A stretch of DNA of 64,000 bases from assembly GCF_009765375.1 (NCBI RefSeq), contig NZ_VTOK01000005.1, positions 1-64,000 of the forward strand, read 5' to 3'. The translations under genes and the position numbers were made by a program. This document shows positions 34,626-43,558 of this stretch, piece after piece (position 1 is the first letter of the stretch; each line of letters starts with the position of its first letter). Origin of the DNA: Alteribacillus sp. YIM 98480 (GTDB lineage: Bacteria > Bacillota > Bacilli > Bacillales > Marinococcaceae). A model generated the notes under the pieces. The model worked only from the letters and a program-made list of their open reading frames with translations. It was not told where the DNA came from and made no database searches.

Positions 34626-35639
34626 ATGAAAAAACTTAAATGGATGGTACTTGCTTCACTAACATCTCTGGTATTAGCAGGATGCGGCGATAATGAGGGA
34701 GCATCTGGAGAAGAAGCGAATATATCTGGAACACTCAGTTTCTACACATCACAACCTGATGAAGACGCTAATGCGTTAGTATCTGCGTTTAATGAACAGT
34801 ATCCGGAAGTGGAAGTCGATATTTTTCGCTCTGGTACAGAAGAAGTGATTAGTAAAGTGCAAGCTGAAAATCAGGCTGGTGATATTCAAGCTGATGTCAT
34901 GCTGGTGGCGGATGCTGTAACATTTGAAAGTTTAAAAGAACAAGAGCTGCTGTTACCTTACGACTCTGAAGAATCAGAAGGCATTTCAGAAGAATTCATT
35001 GATCCGGAGAATACATATTATGGAACAAAAATTATGGCAACGATTCTAGCTGTAAATACAAACGAAGTCGATTCTATTCCGAATTCCTGGGACGTTCTCG
35101 CCTCAGAAGAAGCTCATGAAAAAGCAATAATGCCAAGCCCGTTATATTCCGGCGCTGCTGCTTATAATGTTGGGGTAATGAGCCGAAAAGATGGGTTCGG
35201 CTGGAAATATTTTGAGAATCTAAAAGAAAACGGTATGACAGTCGTCCAAGGCAATGGAGGAGTACTTCAAGAAGTAGCAGCCGGGGAAAAGTCGTATGGA
35301 ATGGTTGTTGATTTTATCGTTGCCAGAGCTAAAGCAGAAGGTTCTCCTATTGAGCTGGTTTATCCTTCAGAAGGTGTACCTGTTATTACCGAACCAATTG
35401 GAATAATGGAGGAGACAGATAACGAAGAAGCGGCAAAGGCTTTTGTAGACTTTGTGCTGTCTGAAAAGGGACAGGAAGTTTCTGCAGAATTTGGATATAC
35501 ACCTATTAAAGAAGGAATTGAGGTGCCGGAAGGATTAAAAAGCATAAATGAATTTGATGTTCTTTCCCACGACGTTGCAGAATTGCTGGAAACGCGGGAA
35601 GAGGACAAACAGAAATTTGAACAAATCGCAGACGAATAA
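34626..35639 (+). CDS. Fe3+-type ABC transporter substrate-binding lipoprotein (AfuA/FbpA/FutA-like)
   Basis: Extracytoplasmic receptor of a binding-protein-dependent importer, 337 residues. It has a Lys-rich N-terminus and lipobox LAGC (Cys at about residue 20), followed by a family-1 ferric-binding-protein fold (LSFYTSQPDEDANALVSAF, EVDIFRSGT, MPSPLYSGAAAYNVG). Iron is the usual ligand, but organophosphate or phosphonate receptors share this fold. The classical Fe-binding tyrosine pair is not obvious. A permease and an ATPase gene follow. AAGGAGG precedes the start. Confidence 0.8.
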   Translation: MKKLKWMVLASLTSLVLAGCGDNEGASGEEANISGTLSFYTSQPDEDANALVSAFNEQYPEVEVDIFRSGTEEVISKVQAENQAGDIQADVMLVADAVTFESLKEQELLLPYDSEESEGISEEFIDPENTYYGTKIMATILAVNTNEVDSIPNSWDVLASEEAHEKAIMPSPLYSGAAAYNVGVMSRKDGFGWKYFENLKENGMTVVQGNGGVLQEVAAGEKSYGMVVDFIVARAKAEGSPIELVYPSEGVPVITEPIGIMEETDNEEAAKAFVDFVLSEKGQEVSAEFGYTPIKEGIEVPEGLKSINEFDVLSHDVAELLETREEDKQKFEQIADE

Positions 35640-35665
35640 TAGATTATAAATTGAGGAGATATTCT

Positions 35666-37408
35666 ATGGACCAGCAAGTACATCCGAAAAGAGGAAAGGA
35701 CGTGATTACATCCTCCTCTTTTTCCTCAAATACTATTTTAAATCGAAAGGTAATCACTGCTGTATCGTTATTAATATTACTTATATTTTTTATTTTACCT
35801 GTGCTTCGTCTGCTTGCATTAAGTTTTACAGACGAAACAGGTGCCACACTCAGTCATTACAGCCACATATTATCAGAACGAAGAACGTGGCTTGTCTTGA
35901 AGAATACCTTTTTTATGGTACTTGGATCCACTATATTCTCGATTACTTTAGGGGTGATGCTGGCAAGTTTGGTAACGTATAGCGATATTAGGGCGAAACG
36001 TTTCATTCATATTTTTGTATTGCTGCCTTTTATTATCCCATCTTATATAGTGACCCTTTCTTGGACTCAATTAATGAGCTCAAATGGCTGGATTGCTAAT
36101 ATTCTTCAGTTATTCCCAGGGAAGCTAGAACCTTTAGATTTATATAGTTTAGAAGGAATGATTTTTATACTTGGTTTATCACATTATCCGTTAGTCTATC
36201 TGTTTACGATTGGAGTTTTAAAAAAAATACCACGTGAATTAGAATGGGCTTCTCGATCCTCTGGTGCAAGCAGGTTGTCAACATTGCGCAAAGTGACGTT
36301 TCCGTTAGCTATGCCAGGTATAGCGGGGGGCGGCCTTTTGGCTTTTTTGGCAAACCTTGATAATTTTGGTATACCTGCTTTTTTAGGGATACCGGCTAAC
36401 ATTCCGGTGTTAAGTACGGCCATTTATCAAGAAGTAGTAAATATAGGTCCGCTAGCGTTTTCAAGAGCAGCAACATTATCCGTTATATTAGGCGGAACCG
36501 CCATTATAGGAACCCTTTTACAGTGGCTGTTTATCAGAAAATCAAAGCAGATGGAAACGCCGCGTGAAGACCGAAAACCTCGTTTTTTCTTTGGAAGGTA
36601 TCGTGTATGGGTGGAAACATTATTATGGATATTTCTTTTATTTATTAGCTTTGTTCCTTTATTTTCGATGCTTTCTTCTTCTTTAACACGTACGTATGGG
36701 CTTGACTTGTCATGGGAAAATATAACGCTGAACCACTACAAGTTTGTGCTTTTTGAAAATGATAAAGTACAAGCTGCCATGACAAACAGTTTGATGCTAG
36801 CTCTAATTACGGCTGTTACTGCGCTTGTAATAGGGACCATAATCGCATACGTTCGGATCAATAAGCCTTCTTCTTTTATGCGGTTTTTGGAAGTGGTCAT
36901 TGGCATTCCTTATGCTCTTCCAGGGGTTGTCTTAGCTCTTGCTATGATTTTTGCTTGGATGGAACCTCTTCCTGGGTGGAATCCAGGAATTTATGGAAGT
37001 ATTTGGATCTTAATCATTGCCTATGTTACCCGATTTATGATTTTGCAAGTCAGAGGAAGTGTAACGGCCTTTATGCAAGTAGACCGTTCAATGGAAGAAG
37101 CATCTCACATTTTTGGAGCAAAGGGATATACCAAGTGGAGGAAAATCATGACACCGCTCATTCTGCCGGGAGTTACGGGCGGAGCATTTTTAGTATTTAT
37201 CACTGCTCTAACCGAACTTACGGTCTCTTCTTTACTTTGGTCTTCTGGCAGCGAAACGATCGGGCTAGTTATTTTTAATTTTGAACAGGCAGGCTATACA
37301 ACACATTCTACGGCGTTTTCTTCCGTTGTTGTTTTCTTGTTATTAATGGGGATTGGTTTAATGATTGGTTTACAAAACCTTTGGAATAAGAAGGTGAAAA
37401 ACGTATGA
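35666..37408 (+). CDS. Fe3+-type ABC transporter permease, fused double domain (FbpB-like)
   Basis: A 580-residue permease made of two tandem binding-protein-dependent transport domains, as in AfuB/FbpB. EAA loops are at LEWASRSSGASRLSTLRKVTFPLAMPG and at MEEASHIFGAKGYTKWRKIMTPLILPG. About twelve hydrophobic segments are present. ATG 35666 lies 8 nt after GAGGAG. Its TGA overlaps the ATPase start by four bases (ATGA). Substrate uncertainty is the same as for the receptor. Confidence 0.85.
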   Translation: MDQQVHPKRGKDVITSSSFSSNTILNRKVITAVSLLILLIFFILPVLRLLALSFTDETGATLSHYSHILSERRTWLVLKNTFFMVLGSTIFSITLGVMLASLVTYSDIRAKRFIHIFVLLPFIIPSYIVTLSWTQLMSSNGWIANILQLFPGKLEPLDLYSLEGMIFILGLSHYPLVYLFTIGVLKKIPRELEWASRSSGASRLSTLRKVTFPLAMPGIAGGGLLAFLANLDNFGIPAFLGIPANIPVLSTAIYQEVVNIGPLAFSRAATLSVILGGTAIIGTLLQWLFIRKSKQMETPREDRKPRFFFGRYRVWVETLLWIFLLFISFVPLFSMLSSSLTRTYGLDLSWENITLNHYKFVLFENDKVQAAMTNSLMLALITAVTALVIGTIIAYVRINKPSSFMRFLEVVIGIPYALPGVVLALAMIFAWMEPLPGWNPGIYGSIWILIIAYVTRFMILQVRGSVTAFMQVDRSMEEASHIFGAKGYTKWRKIMTPLILPGVTGGAFLVFITALTELTVSSLLWSSGSETIGLVIFNFEQAGYTTHSTAFSSVVVFLLLMGIGLMIGLQNLWNKKVKNV

Positions 37409-38487
37409 GTACTAAGATACTGGGAGTGACAAAAAAATTCGGCAGCACGACTGCCATTTCTTCAATTGAAGCCGAAATGAAAGAAGGGGAATTCATTGCT
37501 ATACTAGGTCCTTCTGGATGCGGGAAAACAACTCTTCTGCGATTACTTGCAGGCTTTGAATCTCCTAGCGAGGGGCAAATAGAAATGAACAACCAGCAGG
37601 TAGCTTCTCCTACTCATTTGATTCCACCCGATAAAAGAAATATAGGAATGGTTTTTCAATCTTTTGCCTTGTGGCCTCATTTAACAGTGAAAGAACAAGT
37701 TCGTTTTCCTCTTCAACATCATAAGTTTGTACCTAAAGAGCTAAAAGCCAATAAAGAAGCTCGTATAAAAGAAGTGCTGGAAATGGTGAACTTATGTGGA
37801 TATGAAGATCGAATGCCTCATGAGTTATCTGGCGGACAAAAACAGAGGGTTGCTCTAGCACGGGCTATCGCGGCAAAACCTACACTTCTCTTAATGGATG
37901 AACCATTAAGCAGTTTGGATGCTGAATTGCGGATGGAGATGAGAAAAGAAATTCAAAAGATCCATCGTCTCACTCAAACGTCCGTTATTTATGTGACACA
38001 TGATCAAGGCGAGGCATTAGCCATGGCTGATCGAATTATTGTGATGAAGGATGGGACAATTGAACAAATCGGGAAACCGGAAACTGTTTATCGTTTTCCA
38101 CAAACCGAATTTGTAGCCTCCTTTGTAGGAAAAGCCAATTTAGTCCGTGGTTTTTGGAAAAACGGAGAGTTTCATCCTAATGGCAGCGAAATGGTTGCTT
38201 GGGATAAAAAAGATATTTCTCCTTACTTTATGAAAAAAAATATCATGCCGGTCCGGCCAGAAGAATTAAGTCTTAGTAAAAAGGGAAACGGAATACCAGG
38301 TTATGTGGAAAATGTGCAATTTCAAGGAAAAGACCTTCATTATACTGTCCTTGTAGGAGAGGATCAGTGGACGATTCATAGTCCGGTTGATGAATTATTT
38401 CACCCTGGAGATCAAGTCATCATTTCTCTTACGGAAAACAGATGGAGTGCCTATCAAGGTGGACAAAAGCTTATCTTTTCTTCCTGA
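37405..38487 (+). CDS. Fe3+-type ABC transporter ATP-binding protein
   Basis: A 360-residue ATPase with Walker A GPSGCGKTT, signature LSGGQKQR, Walker B LLLMDEPLSSLD and switch VTHDQ. A C-terminal TOBE-like domain of about 110 residues follows (NIMPVRPEEL), typical of FbpC/PotA/UgpC ATPases. It overlaps the permease stop by ATGA and completes the three-gene importer. Confidence 0.88.
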   Translation: MSTKILGVTKKFGSTTAISSIEAEMKEGEFIAILGPSGCGKTTLLRLLAGFESPSEGQIEMNNQQVASPTHLIPPDKRNIGMVFQSFALWPHLTVKEQVRFPLQHHKFVPKELKANKEARIKEVLEMVNLCGYEDRMPHELSGGQKQRVALARAIAAKPTLLLMDEPLSSLDAELRMEMRKEIQKIHRLTQTSVIYVTHDQGEALAMADRIIVMKDGTIEQIGKPETVYRFPQTEFVASFVGKANLVRGFWKNGEFHPNGSEMVAWDKKDISPYFMKKNIMPVRPEELSLSKKGNGIPGYVENVQFQGKDLHYTVLVGEDQWTIHSPVDELFHPGDQVIISLTENRWSAYQGGQKLIFSS

Positions 38488-38693
38488 TAAACAGACAGCA
38501 ATAGCTGCAATGGTTTAAGAACAAGTTAGGAGCACTGCACTCAGGAACTCTTAACAATATTTTTTAAACCTGTTGGAAACGATAATTTTCCAACGAGTTT
38601 TGTACCTTTAGAAAAATTTTAATAGGAACGAGTAATGGAATGACTATTATCGGTGAAACAGGGTATGGTGAAGGGTCCAGCTGTTAAGTCCCG

Positions 38694-38734
38694 AAAAAAC
38701 CCTGTTGGGATGGAGCATCTCAACAGGGTTTTTT
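38694..38734. terminator. Bidirectional terminator between the ABC importer and the BCCT gene
   Basis: AAAAAACCCTGTTG and CAACAGGGTTTTTT pair around a loop of about 13 nt. A and T runs on both sides allow it to serve the convergent genes. Confidence 0.92.
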
Positions 38735-38768
38735 GGGCGTTTAATGAGAGCCGATCAGTCGGTTTGAA

Positions 38769-40433
38769 TTAATCGGTTGATTTTTTCGAAGAGTCTTCGC
38801 TGTCTGTGTTCTTTATGGAATCTCTCGAAAAGTCATCGATTTCTTCTTCTAATTCATCAAGAATTTCCTCTTTCATTTCTTTTTTCATCTTTTTCATCTG
38901 GTGCTTGCGTTTTTGTTGTTTTTCTTTTCTTAAGTCCTGCGTAAACATTTTAAACATCGAGAACACCATGACAGTCATGATAATGGAAAATGGAAGAGCT
39001 GCTACAATAGAAGCGGTTTGAAGCCCTTCAAGTCCATTGGACAATAGCAGCACAGAGGCTGTACCTGCAATGAGGAGCCCCCAAGTAATTTTTGTGAATA
39101 ACGATGGATCAAGGCTTCCCTTTGACGTCATGGCGCCTAATGTGTAAGAAGCGGAATCTGCTGATGTGATGAAAAAAATCAAAATTAATACTAACGCCAG
39201 GCCATTTGTTAGTCCTGCTAAAGGAAATTCTTGTAAAGTCGCAAACAATGCAAGTTCTACTGTATCGTTAACAATATCAGCAATAGGCGCTATACCGTTC
39301 ATTTCAAGGTTTAAAGCTGAGCCGCCGAAGACGCTGAACCAAATAACAGCGAGTAAAGAAGGAACTAAAAGAACGCCGGCAATAAACTCCCTGATTGTGC
39401 GGCCTCTTGAAATTCTCGCGATAAACATCCCCATAAATGGAGCCCAAGAAATATGCCAGGCCCAATAAAAAATGGTGTTTGTACCAATCCAAGTGCTGTC
39501 GGTAAACGGAGTCATCGTTAAACTCATCGGAACGAAATTGGAAATATACGCGCCAAGCGAAGTGGTGACACTTTCTAGTAAATAAATGGTAGGCCCGAGA
39601 AAGATCACAAAAATAAGAAGCAGGCCTGCAACGGTTAAATTCACAATACTCAAGTAACGGATCCCTTTATCGAGTCCAGTAGCGGCAGAAATCATAAACA
39701 GCACGGACACGATTCCAATAATAATCAGCTGTGTGGCGGCATTATTAGGCATTCCTGTCAGGTAGGAAAGTCCTCCGCTGATTTGCATGGCGCTTAAACC
39801 AAATGTAGTAGCAACACCTGTCGAAGTAGCTAATACAGCAAGTACATCGATGCTCTGTCCAATTTTTCCGCGCACCTTATCCCCAAATAAAGGATAAAAC
39901 GCCGAACTGATTAAAGCGGGCTGGTTTTTTCGGAACTGAACATAACCAAGGGCCAGGGCGACTAAAGAAAAGATGGCCCACGGATGAAGAGCCCAATGAA
40001 AAATCCCGTAATCAAGTCCAAGCTGTGCTGCTTCCGCTTGCGTTTCCACATCTTGGCCGAGTGGTGTATCGACATAATAGAGGACTGGTTCAGCTACTCC
40101 CCAAAACACAAAGCCAACGCCAATCCCCGCGGAAAACAACATACCGAGCCAGGCATAAAAGGAATATTCCGGACGGTCTTCTGGCTTTCCAAGACGAAGC
40201 TTTCCATACGGACTTAGCGCTAAAAATATGATAAAAGTTACAAAAAAAGCAGCAACCATCATGTAAAACCAGCCGAAGGTTTCAATGGTGAAATTCAGTG
40301 ATGTTGCAGCAACGCTGGCTAACTGATTCGGCCGTATAAATCCCCAAAGTACAAATAAGAATACAAAGATAGCGGATATAATAAAGACAGTTCCAGGTTT
40401 TTTAGTAGTATATGTATAGTTGTCTTTTCCCAA
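38769..40433 (-). CDS. BCCT family betaine/choline transporter (OpuD/BetL-like)
   Basis: Na+-coupled uptake of glycine betaine or a related osmoprotectant, 554 residues with 12 hydrophobic segments. The BCCT signature region is FYWAWHISWAPFMGMFIARISRGRTIREF. The C-terminal tail of about 60 residues is highly charged (Lys-rich, then Glu/Asp/Ser-rich), a feature linked to osmotic sensing in BetP. TTG 40433 follows TAGGAG by 8 nt; GTG 40442 overlaps that site. The ktrA gene lies upstream on the same strand, so osmotic functions are grouped. Confidence 0.9.
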   Translation of the reverse strand: MGKDNYTYTTKKPGTVFIISAIFVFLFVLWGFIRPNQLASVAATSLNFTIETFGWFYMMVAAFFVTFIIFLALSPYGKLRLGKPEDRPEYSFYAWLGMLFSAGIGVGFVFWGVAEPVLYYVDTPLGQDVETQAEAAQLGLDYGIFHWALHPWAIFSLVALALGYVQFRKNQPALISSAFYPLFGDKVRGKIGQSIDVLAVLATSTGVATTFGLSAMQISGGLSYLTGMPNNAATQLIIIGIVSVLFMISAATGLDKGIRYLSIVNLTVAGLLLIFVIFLGPTIYLLESVTTSLGAYISNFVPMSLTMTPFTDSTWIGTNTIFYWAWHISWAPFMGMFIARISRGRTIREFIAGVLLVPSLLAVIWFSVFGGSALNLEMNGIAPIADIVNDTVELALFATLQEFPLAGLTNGLALVLILIFFITSADSASYTLGAMTSKGSLDPSLFTKITWGLLIAGTASVLLLSNGLEGLQTASIVAALPFSIIMTVMVFSMFKMFTQDLRKEKQQKRKHQMKKMKKEMKEEILDELEEEIDDFSRDSIKNTDSEDSSKKSTD

Positions 40434-40516
40434 GTATGTCACTCCTACATCAATAATATAGCTGATTGGCCTTTACCCTTAAGCCGTCTTTCTTGAAACG
40501 CATTTTTTGATTTTTA

Positions 40517-41170
40517 TTAATTACTATCTTCAAAGCGCTTTAAGTCGTTTTTATGCCCTATGACAATTAAAACATCGTTTTCAAATATTTTGTCGTCCGC
40601 CATCGGAGAAATATTGATATCTTTTCCTCTTTTAATTCCTAAAATGGTTATTCCAAACTGGGCCCTAATATTTAGATCCATCAGTGTTTGGTTGTCCATG
40701 TAGCGTGGTGCTGCTATTTCTACGATGGAAAAATCATCAGAGAGTTCGATATAGTCAATAACCTTTTCTGAAACGAGGTGCTGTGCGATTCTGTTACCCA
40801 TATCATGTTCTGGATGGATAATTTTATCCGCCCCAATTTTGTCGAGAACCTTATGATGATAGTAGTTTTGTGCTTTAACCCAGACAGAATCGATTCCCAT
40901 TTCTTTTAAAAGTAATGTGCAAAGAGTGCTGGCCTGGATATCATCCCCGATGGCTACAATGACATGGTCAAAATTGGTGATACCGAGACTGCGCATAGTT
41001 TTTTCATCTGTTCCGTCGCCAACCGCGCTATGGGTGGAATCATTTACTATCTCGTTTACTTTGGATTCATTGATGTCAATGGCAAGTACATCGTGGCCCA
41101 GCTTATACAACTCCGTGCTGACGCTGATACCGAATCGTCCTAGTCCAATAACAGCAAATTGTTTCTTCAT
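40517..41170 (-). CDS. ktrA: Ktr potassium uptake gating subunit KtrA
   Basis: Peripheral ring subunit that gates KtrB/KtrD with ATP/ADP, and with c-di-AMP in its C-domain. It is 217 residues with an RCK_N Rossmann motif (VIGLGRFG, acidic DIN) and RCK_C (DLNIRAQFGITILGIKRG...DVLIVIGHKNDLKRFE). The run NYYHHKVLDKIGADKIIHPE is closer to KtrA than KtrC. The frame extends to 41293, but ATG 41170 matches the family start. The likely channel partner, KtrB, is about 25 kb away. Confidence 0.88.
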   Translation of the reverse strand: MKKQFAVIGLGRFGISVSTELYKLGHDVLAIDINESKVNEIVNDSTHSAVGDGTDEKTMRSLGITNFDHVIVAIGDDIQASTLCTLLLKEMGIDSVWVKAQNYYHHKVLDKIGADKIIHPEHDMGNRIAQHLVSEKVIDYIELSDDFSIVEIAAPRYMDNQTLMDLNIRAQFGITILGIKRGKDINISPMADDKIFENDVLIVIGHKNDLKRFEDSN

Positions 41171-41301
41171 GGCCTTGTTTGTCTCCCTTCTAATCCCTGG
41201 CAAACATGCTTTTGGCTGCTGTAAATTTGCAGGCGTTTTTGCGATGACACTTGCCATCAAAAAGTCCTTCCTATGCATGGATAGCCACACCATATATCAT
41301 A

Positions 41302-41322
41302 GGGCGCTTGCGCTTTTCTTAT
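41302..41322 (+). repeat. Family I repeat, isolated right end
   Basis: AGGGCGCTTGCGCTTTTCTTA is the right terminus of family I alone. It is placed head-to-tail directly before the full copy that starts at 41323, suggesting a partial tandem duplication. Confidence 0.7.
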
Positions 41323-41481
41323 TAGGTAAGAAAGTATAAATTTTGGCGTTTTTGATGTCTAGCTTCAGCGCCTACTTGCTCAAGATTCCTTCGGTTCGTC
41401 AATGGAAAGCAAAGATCAGCTTTCCATATCCCGCCCCTCCAGGACTTGTCGCTCGTGAGCAAGGCGCTTGCGCTTTTCTTA
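41323..41481 (+). repeat. Family I fold-back repeat, copy D
   Basis: Full-length copy with TAGCTTCAGCGCCTACTTGC on the left and GGCGCTTGCGCTTTTCTTA on the right, and the central hairpin GGAAAGC/GCTTTCC intact. A family II repeat follows within a few bases. Confidence 0.88.
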
Positions 41482-41489
41482 CACTGACA

Positions 41490-41613
41490 GGGAAGTATAA
41501 AATTTTATGATGGATGAATCATCGACGTCGTCAAAATGTTGAAGAAATCAGTATAAGTGTAACTAGGCAATAATCCTGCATCTAAAGGCTTGGCGCTAGC
41601 CAAGTTTTTCTAT
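41490..41613 (+). repeat. Family II repeat, long form
   Basis: Contains GATGGATGAATCATCG, GTCAAAATG, AGAAATCAGTATAAG, TAACTAGGCAAT and ends GGCGCTAGCCAAGTTTTTCTA. The same series occurs at 59404-59533, again immediately after a family I copy. A shortened version lies at 43428-43477. Confidence 0.75.
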
Positions 41614-41679
41614 ATTGTAATGTACTCTCGTGATTATTGTTTGTCAATTATCGATTTTGTTACAACGAGGGTGTGTCTG

Positions 41680-42060
41680 TTAGTGAAGGACGGAGTCGGA
41701 TTGAAGCGGGGAGGTTTTGAGAAAATAGGCTTCCATACAATGGCGAGTTTGACGCTTTAAATTTGCATTTAAATAACTGCTTGATCCTTCATACCCTCTG
41801 CAGACATAACTGTAGCGGGAAAACATACCGTCATTTTCCTGGAAGGTTACACGAATACGATTTTGATGCATGTATTGTTTGATATGGCGCATGTCTTTGT
41901 GCAGCATACGTAATGCCTCCTGTATCATGTCCAAATAAGGATCTTTCACTTTAAACGCTCCACTTTCAAAGAGCTGAAAGTCTTTTTCAAGGACTTTTTT
42001 TACAAGAGGAAGCAAAATAAAATAATGAATCATAATATGTTCTTCTTCTTTAATTTGCAC
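41680..42060 (-). CDS. YhjD-like conserved hypothetical protein
   Basis: A 126-residue protein that appears related to the YhjD family of Bacillus. Conserved features are two helical stretches (IHYFILLPLVKKVLEKD...DPYLDMIQEAL) and the block SRYSYVCRGYE before a C-terminal helix. Function is unknown. The assignment rests on remembered pattern similarity only. GTG 42060 is 5 nt after AGAGGG. A LexA-like site lies about 25 bp upstream. Confidence 0.6.
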   Translation of the reverse strand: MQIKEEEHIMIHYFILLPLVKKVLEKDFQLFESGAFKVKDPYLDMIQEALRMLHKDMRHIKQYMHQNRIRVTFQENDGMFSRYSYVCRGYEGSSSYLNANLKRQTRHCMEAYFLKTSPLQSDSVLH

Positions 42061-42082
42061 GGTATCCCTCTTTTCATTTTTG

Positions 42083-42096
42083 CGAACGTTTGTTTG
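42083..42096. promoter_or_regulatory. Possible LexA (DinR) box
   Basis: CGAAC-GTTT-GTTTG is close to the Gram-positive SOS box CGAAC-N4-GTTCG, with one mismatch. It lies upstream of the 42060 gene. A single site with a mismatch can occur by chance. Confidence 0.3.
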
Positions 42097-43071
42097 TATA
42101 TTTATTATAACGAAAGGTTGTTTTATTATACAAGTGGAGTTTTTTTCCGTTAATATTTCATTTAAAGAAAAAAAGCTGAGATCAGTTATTTAAATAGAGC
42201 AGTAACATAGGTTATAATATAAGAAAGCGCATACAAAAAATAAAAACAGATGCGTCCTTAATAAAAAATAAAGCCGCGCTTTTTTTAAAAGGAAGTCGCG
42301 ACGTGGGGATAAACATTCTGTGCTCGGGGTTTGAATGGTTCGGGATCTGGAGAAAGCAGAGATAAAACCAGCCGAACAGCTCGTAAAAGACGTGGAGATA
42401 GAAAGATTTGAAAAATGAAAAATGTAAAACGTAAAGGTTGTAAGCTCTCCGAAGGAAACAAAGGGTGCAGAGCAGCTATAAAAACCATTATAAAAGAATG
42501 ATAGCTTTGGTGGCTTCTGCGGTCATAAAAGAACTCATTAGGAATAGGGAAGAGGAAAATAATGGAGTTTACAAAACTGTGAAGGAATTTCCGTTGTCTG
42601 TATCGAATGAAATAATATAATTAAGAAAGAATTGTATAACAGCCCGCATTTCTAACACAGCCGGCACATATATATGCAATAACACACTGCAACATTTACT
42701 GTAATGGATTCAAAACCCAGAAGCTAAATCAAAAGCATGATTCATTTATTTCAAGCCGTCTCTGTTGTTAGCTCAATCTTCTAAGCACTTTCCATGTCTT
42801 ATAACAGGAAACAGTTTTGCAATTTTAAGTTTTAGAAAAATCTGATAATTTTTTCTATGAACACGAGACAGGAAGCAGGCACCAAGATTAAACTTCAATA
42901 GAAAGATGTAAGCAAAAAGCGTTTAGAGGAAGCGCCATGCGGGTATGTAGTCAGTAAATAAATACATGCTTGAGCCCGGGCCAGTACTTCATGCGCGCGT
43001 CGCCCGCCAAGGACAGGACAGAAAGCCAAATACCGGTAAAGTCCGGTGAAAGGATAGGGGGTTCGACGAAA
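42097..43071. other. Large gene-poor region upstream of the IDEAL-domain gene
   Basis: About 975 bases with no supported gene. A TATAAT at 42213-42218 could start a transcript. A 40-codon plus-strand frame at 42498-42620 (MIALVASAVIKELI...) lacks a ribosome site. The last 110 bases (42960-43060) are unusually GC-rich, with CCCGGG, GCGCGC and CCGGTAAAGTCCGG, and look structured. No known riboswitch or RNA family was matched. Confidence 0.4.
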
Positions 43072-43371
43072 ATGTTACATCCTACTCATGAACAGCATTT
43101 TATGAAAAAAATAAAGTCGGCAAAGCATGGCAGAAGGCCGTCAAGACAGGTGCTTCAATCGCTATATGCTCAAATGACCATGGAATACGCTGTTTATTCC
43201 TTTAATAAGGAGCGGCTGCAGCGCATGATTGACAAAGCATTAGATCAGAAAGACCCGGAAAGTTTTCAAGCATTAACAAACCAATATAATGCCTTAATTG
43301 GAGAATACAAGTTTGGTAAAGTAATCTCTGAACAAGGATATGAAATTGAGTTGGACTTTAAAGTGAAATAG
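43072..43371 (+). CDS. IDEAL-domain protein
   Basis: A 99-residue protein with an N-terminal helical segment and an IDEAL-type motif, here IDKALDQKDPESF (residues about 55-67). The motif is found in small Bacillus proteins of unclear role. ATG 43072 is preceded by GGGGG at 11 nt. A longer frame to 42970 would read through the GC-rich leader and is unlikely. A weak hairpin with a T run (GCCTGATTAAGGGCTGGC...TTTTTTTT) follows the stop. Confidence 0.7.
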   Translation: MLHPTHEQHFMKKIKSAKHGRRPSRQVLQSLYAQMTMEYAVYSFNKERLQRMIDKALDQKDPESFQALTNQYNALIGEYKFGKVISEQGYEIELDFKVK

Positions 43372-43427
43372 AAAAAGGAACACCGTCAGCCTGATTAAGG
43401 GCTGGCGGCATTTTTTTTAAAAAAAGG

Positions 43428-43477
43428 ATAAAATTTTAGCATGGATGAATCATTAAGACAGCACAGCCAAGTTTTTC
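43428..43477 (+). repeat. Family II repeat, internally shortened copy
   Basis: ATAAAATTTTAGCATGGATGAATCAT leads after a gap into GCCAAGTTTTTCT. It carries both ends of the long form at 41490 and 59404 but lacks about 70 central bases. Confidence 0.55.
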
Positions 43478-43558
43478 TCATACAGGCTTCGTCTCGATAA
43501 ATACTTCTGCAACTTGTCTCATATAAATAAAAGAGTTGTGGAGAGAAGGGGAGGCCAT

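Noticed and set aside
42285-42488. 67-codon minus-strand frame
   Set aside because: No ribosome site, no neighbours on that strand and no protein-like pattern.
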